Shown here: piece by piece, positions 60,961-64,000 of the stretch
How positions within the stretch are numbered: position 1 is the stretch's first letter
Layout of the letters: each line of letters opens with the position of its first letter
Assembly: GCF_014202945.1 (NCBI RefSeq)
Contig: NZ_JACHHW010000006.1
Location: 124,001 to 188,000, forward strand
DNA length: 64,000 nucleotides
Source: Zhongshania antarctica
Lineage (GTDB): Bacteria > Pseudomonadota > Gammaproteobacteria > Pseudomonadales > Spongiibacteraceae
Direction of reading: 5' to 3'
Translations under genes and position numbers: made by a program
Notes under the pieces: generated by a model
Databases searched by the model: none
What the model was told of the DNA's origin: nothing
What the model saw: the letters and a program-made list of their open reading frames with translations, nothing else

Positions 60961-61533
60961 TTACTCTAACCCGATTCCGGCTTCACTCAATAAAGCCGCC
61001 GTTTCATACAATGGTAGCCCCACCACTCCGGAATAACTGCCCGAGATGTGTTGCACAAATTTTCCCGCCGCCCCTTGTATTCCGTAGGCCCCGGCCTTGT
61101 CGTCGGCATCACCGCTAGCGACATAGCAATGAATCTGCTCGGCATTTAGATCGCCGAAGGTGACATCGGTCACCGCCAAGCTCAATCGCAATTGGCCCTT
61201 CGCATAGAGCGCCACGGCCGTCATAACCTGATGTGTACGCCCGCTCAATCGCGTCAACATTGCCCGGGCCTGCGCCCGACTTTCCGGCTTACCTAAAATA
61301 TCGCCATCGACAATCACCGACGTGTCTGCAGCGATCACCGGCGCCTGCTCAACTCGGGCCACCACCGCCATGGCCTTCTCGCTAGCCATGCGCTGCACAT
61401 ACAGCGCCGCGTTTTCACCTGCGAGTGGCGTCTCGTCAATATCTGCGGCAACAACCTTAACGGCAATGCCGATTTGGGCGAGTAACGCCTTCCTGCGCGG
61501 TGACTGCGATGCCAGTATCACTATTTCAGACAT
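60961..61533 (-). CDS. maf: Maf-family nucleotide pyrophosphatase (YhdE type)
   Basis: Pyrophosphatase acting on dTTP/UTP and modified nucleotides in YhdE-type relatives. The 190-residue protein from the ATG at 61533 begins MSEIVILASQSPRRKALL; the longer frame lies within mreD. Conserved motifs are SQSPRRK, AADTSVIVDG, GKP, and the DKAGAYGIQGAAG block. Its position between mreD and rng is standard. Confidence 0.95.
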   Translation of the reverse strand: MSEIVILASQSPRRKALLAQIGIAVKVVAADIDETPLAGENAALYVQRMASEKAMAVVARVEQAPVIAADTSVIVDGDILGKPESRAQARAMLTRLSGRTHQVMTAVALYAKGQLRLSLAVTDVTFGDLNAEQIHCYVASGDADDKAGAYGIQGAAGKFVQHISGSYSGVVGLPLYETAALLSEAGIGLE

Positions 61534-61534
61534 T

Positions 61535-62020
61535 TCAGTAGACCGCAAATAAACGCTGCAACCAAGCAATACTCGGCCGCAAAAACAACCACAAGAAACC
61601 GGTGCTTATAATGGGTAAAAACACCAGCCAATGCGTTTGGGCAACACCATTAATATTTTGTGCCCACTGATCGACTAATATATGGAAGAGTTCCAGCAAG
61701 GAAATAAACGCAGCCTGTTTACGCAAACTAAACATACGTAAACGCTGGTATGAGACATGAATAATGTAGGCAATAACCGCCAGCGCAAACGCATTTTGAC
61801 CTAGCACCACGCCCTGCAAAATATCCAGCACCATGCCGCACAGCCAACTGGCAAATATGCCAATCCGCTCCGGCAGCGCCAAGAGCCAATACACCAACGT
61901 CAGTAACAGGAAATCGGGACGGGCCCAAGCCCAATCACCGCTCAGCGGGGAAATACTCAGCAGCAGCGCTGCCAACAAACTCACTACGACAAACCACAGC
62001 CCGTGCGCATGCGATTCCAC
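61535..62020 (-). CDS. mreD: Rod shape-determining protein MreD
   Basis: 161-residue inner-membrane protein of the elongasome with about five hydrophobic segments. Sequence conservation in this family is low, but the position after mreC and the FLLLTLVYWLLALPERIG and LGQNAFALAVIAY segments support the call. It starts three bases after the mreC stop. Confidence 0.94.
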   Translation of the reverse strand: MESHAHGLWFVVVSLLAALLLSISPLSGDWAWARPDFLLLTLVYWLLALPERIGIFASWLCGMVLDILQGVVLGQNAFALAVIAYIIHVSYQRLRMFSLRKQAAFISLLELFHILVDQWAQNINGVAQTHWLVFLPIISTGFLWLFLRPSIAWLQRLFAVY

Positions 62021-62023
62021 GCG

Positions 62024-62857
62024 CTACTCCTCTGACTTCTGCTCACTGAAAACCAGTAAGACATTGCGACTGCGATCGAGCTGCGCCATTGGCCTTGCCC
62101 GCACTTCGGCAAAGGGCTGACCGGGGTCAATGGATACGTCAGTGACCTCACCAACAGGGTAGCCACCGGGGAAGCGACCACCCAAGCCCGAGCTAACCAA
62201 AAGATCGCCAATTTGAATATCGGTGGTAGCCGCAACATGCGTTAGGGTCAGCTCGTCTATGAGTCCGGTGCCTTCGGCAATCGCCCGTAAGCCATTGCGA
62301 CTCACTCGTACCGGCAAGGCATGGGCGCTATCGGTAATTAATAACACCCTACTCTGCAATAAACCCACTTCTATAATTTGACCGAGTAAGCCTGTGGCAT
62401 CAATAACAGGCTGACCAACAAAAGCACCATCGCGGCTGCCTTTATCAACGACCAGCTGATGGCGATTGGGGTCGGAGGCAACGGCCACCACTTCGGCGAC
62501 GACAACCGTGTCATTAATACGCTCGGCAGAATTCATTAACTCCCGCAACCGCACGTTCTCGGCGCGAAGTTCAATGTATTTTTGCAGTTTGGCATTCAGA
62601 ATTAAGGACTCAGCGCGCAGCCGCTCGTTATCGTCCATTAGCTCACGACGCGTACTCAGCATGTCGCTAAATTCACTCAGCATTTTGCTGGGCACATCGA
62701 CTACCCAGTAAAATGGCGCAGCTACAAGCGATAATTGCGTGCGCACCGGCGCCATAAAGTCTAGTCGTTGCCCGACCAAAATAAGCGCGAGCGCGATACC
62801 ACCAAACAGCAGTAGACGCCCGCCAACCGAGGACTCATTCGAGAATACCGGCTTAAT
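62024..62857 (-). CDS. mreC: Rod shape-determining protein MreC, apparent ATT start
   Basis: Bitopic elongasome protein that activates PBP2-RodA. From the ATT codon at 62857 the protein has 277 residues beginning IKPVFSNESSVGGRLLLF, which aligns with the family start MKPIFS and includes the membrane helix. A strong GGGAGGA (62865-62871) lies seven bases upstream. The frame has a TAG at 62873-62875 and no ATG, GTG or TTG between that stop and the TTG at 62779, which would delete the membrane anchor. A coiled coil at about 75-110 and the two beta domains follow. ATT is a rare but known start (infC in E. coli). Confidence 0.9.
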   Translation of the reverse strand: MKPVFSNESSVGGRLLLFGGIALALILVGQRLDFMAPVRTQLSLVAAPFYWVVDVPSKMLSEFSDMLSTRRELMDDNERLRAESLILNAKLQKYIELRAENVRLRELMNSAERINDTVVVAEVVAVASDPNRHQLVVDKGSRDGAFVGQPVIDATGLLGQIIEVGLLQSRVLLITDSAHALPVRVSRNGLRAIAEGTGLIDELTLTHVAATTDIQIGDLLVSSGLGGRFPGGYPVGEVTDVSIDPGQPFAEVRARPMAQLDRSRNVLLVFSEQKSEE

Positions 62858-62890
62858 TGCCTCGTCCTCCCTCTACAGGGCGAATCATTA

Positions 62891-63937
<1,047 letters not shown>

Positions 63938-63943
63938 TCACCT

Positions 63944-63958
63944 TATACGGCCCGTATA
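63944..63958 (-). promoter_or_regulatory. 15-base palindrome in the mreB leader
   Basis: TATACGG and CCGTATA arms around a single central base, lying 15 bases upstream of the mreB ATG and next to the AAGG ribosome-binding site. It could be an operator or a small translational hairpin. No protein can be named from the sequence. Confidence 0.4.
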
Positions 63959-64000
63959 TTTAGACTAGAGCCAGGCTAAAGAGACGCGAAGAGATTGCCA

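Overview
The window is a continuous piece of housekeeping chromosome from a gammaproteobacterium. The gene content and order closely match the Pseudomonas core chromosome: pilBCD-coaE-yacG, then secA-argJ-mutT, the complete mra/dcw cell-wall and division cluster, rnpB, rsmI-lpoA-yraN-diaA-BON, sspAB, the bc1 complex, rplM-rpsI, zapE, algW/degS, hisGDC-murA-ibaG, kdsDC-lptCAB-rpoN-hpf-ptsN-rapZ-npr, and mreBCD-maf-rng-yhdP. A fused cytochrome b/c1 gene, an mla operon reduced to mlaC and no tldD next to yhdP suggest a lineage outside Pseudomonas itself, possibly a marine Cellvibrionales/Spongiibacteraceae-like bacterium. That placement is an inference from synteny, not a phylogenetic result.

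Layout. Bases 1-4006 (+): the 3' end of pilB, pilC, pilD, coaE, yacG. Bases 4034-26345 (-): one nearly unbroken leftward array read as mraZ, rsmH, ftsL, ftsI, murE, murF, mraY, murD, ftsW, murG, murC, ddl, ftsQ, ftsA, ftsZ, lpxC, then secA, argJ, mutT. Many neighbours overlap by 1-20 bases, so translation is probably coupled. The array is headed by a strong sigma70-like promoter and a set of MraZ boxes. Bases 26622-26970 (-): RNase P RNA. Then rsmI (-) and, divergent from it, lpoA-yraN-diaA-BON lipoprotein (+), ending at a bidirectional terminator. Bases 31424-37545 (-): sspB, sspA, petBC, petA, rpsI, rplM and zapE, with separate promoters and terminators for the pet and ribosomal-protein units. 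Bases 37694-40147: zapG/yhcB (+), a Nif3-family gene (-) and a DegS/AlgW protease (+). Bases 40183-45581 (-): mlaC, ibaG, murA, hisG, hisD, hisC. Bases 45774-54777 (+): Kdo synthesis, LPS transport, sigma54, the nitrogen PTS, mgtE, darP. Bases 54782-63928 (-): mreB, mreC, mreD, maf, rng, yhdP and a nitrilase-family gene.

How the genes work together. Most of the window builds the cell envelope: peptidoglycan precursors (mur genes, ddl, mraY), septal synthesis and division (fts genes, lpoA, zapE, zapG), elongation (mre genes), lipid A and LPS (lpxC, kdsD, kdsC, lptCAB) and outer-membrane homeostasis (mlaC, yhdP, BON protein, DegS-like protease). Respiration (petABC), ribosome assembly and hibernation (rpsI, rplM, hpf, darP, rsmI, rsmH, rng) and protein export (secA) complete it.

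No stretch longer than 300 bases lacks a gene. I see no tRNA or rRNA genes, insertion sequences, prophage, CRISPR array or defence genes. I did not find an undescribed multi-gene system. The points most worth a second look are an apparent ATT start codon for mreC, the petB-petC fusion, the mlaC orphan, an SSQ in place of SxN in the FtsI active site, and several unexplained palindromes.
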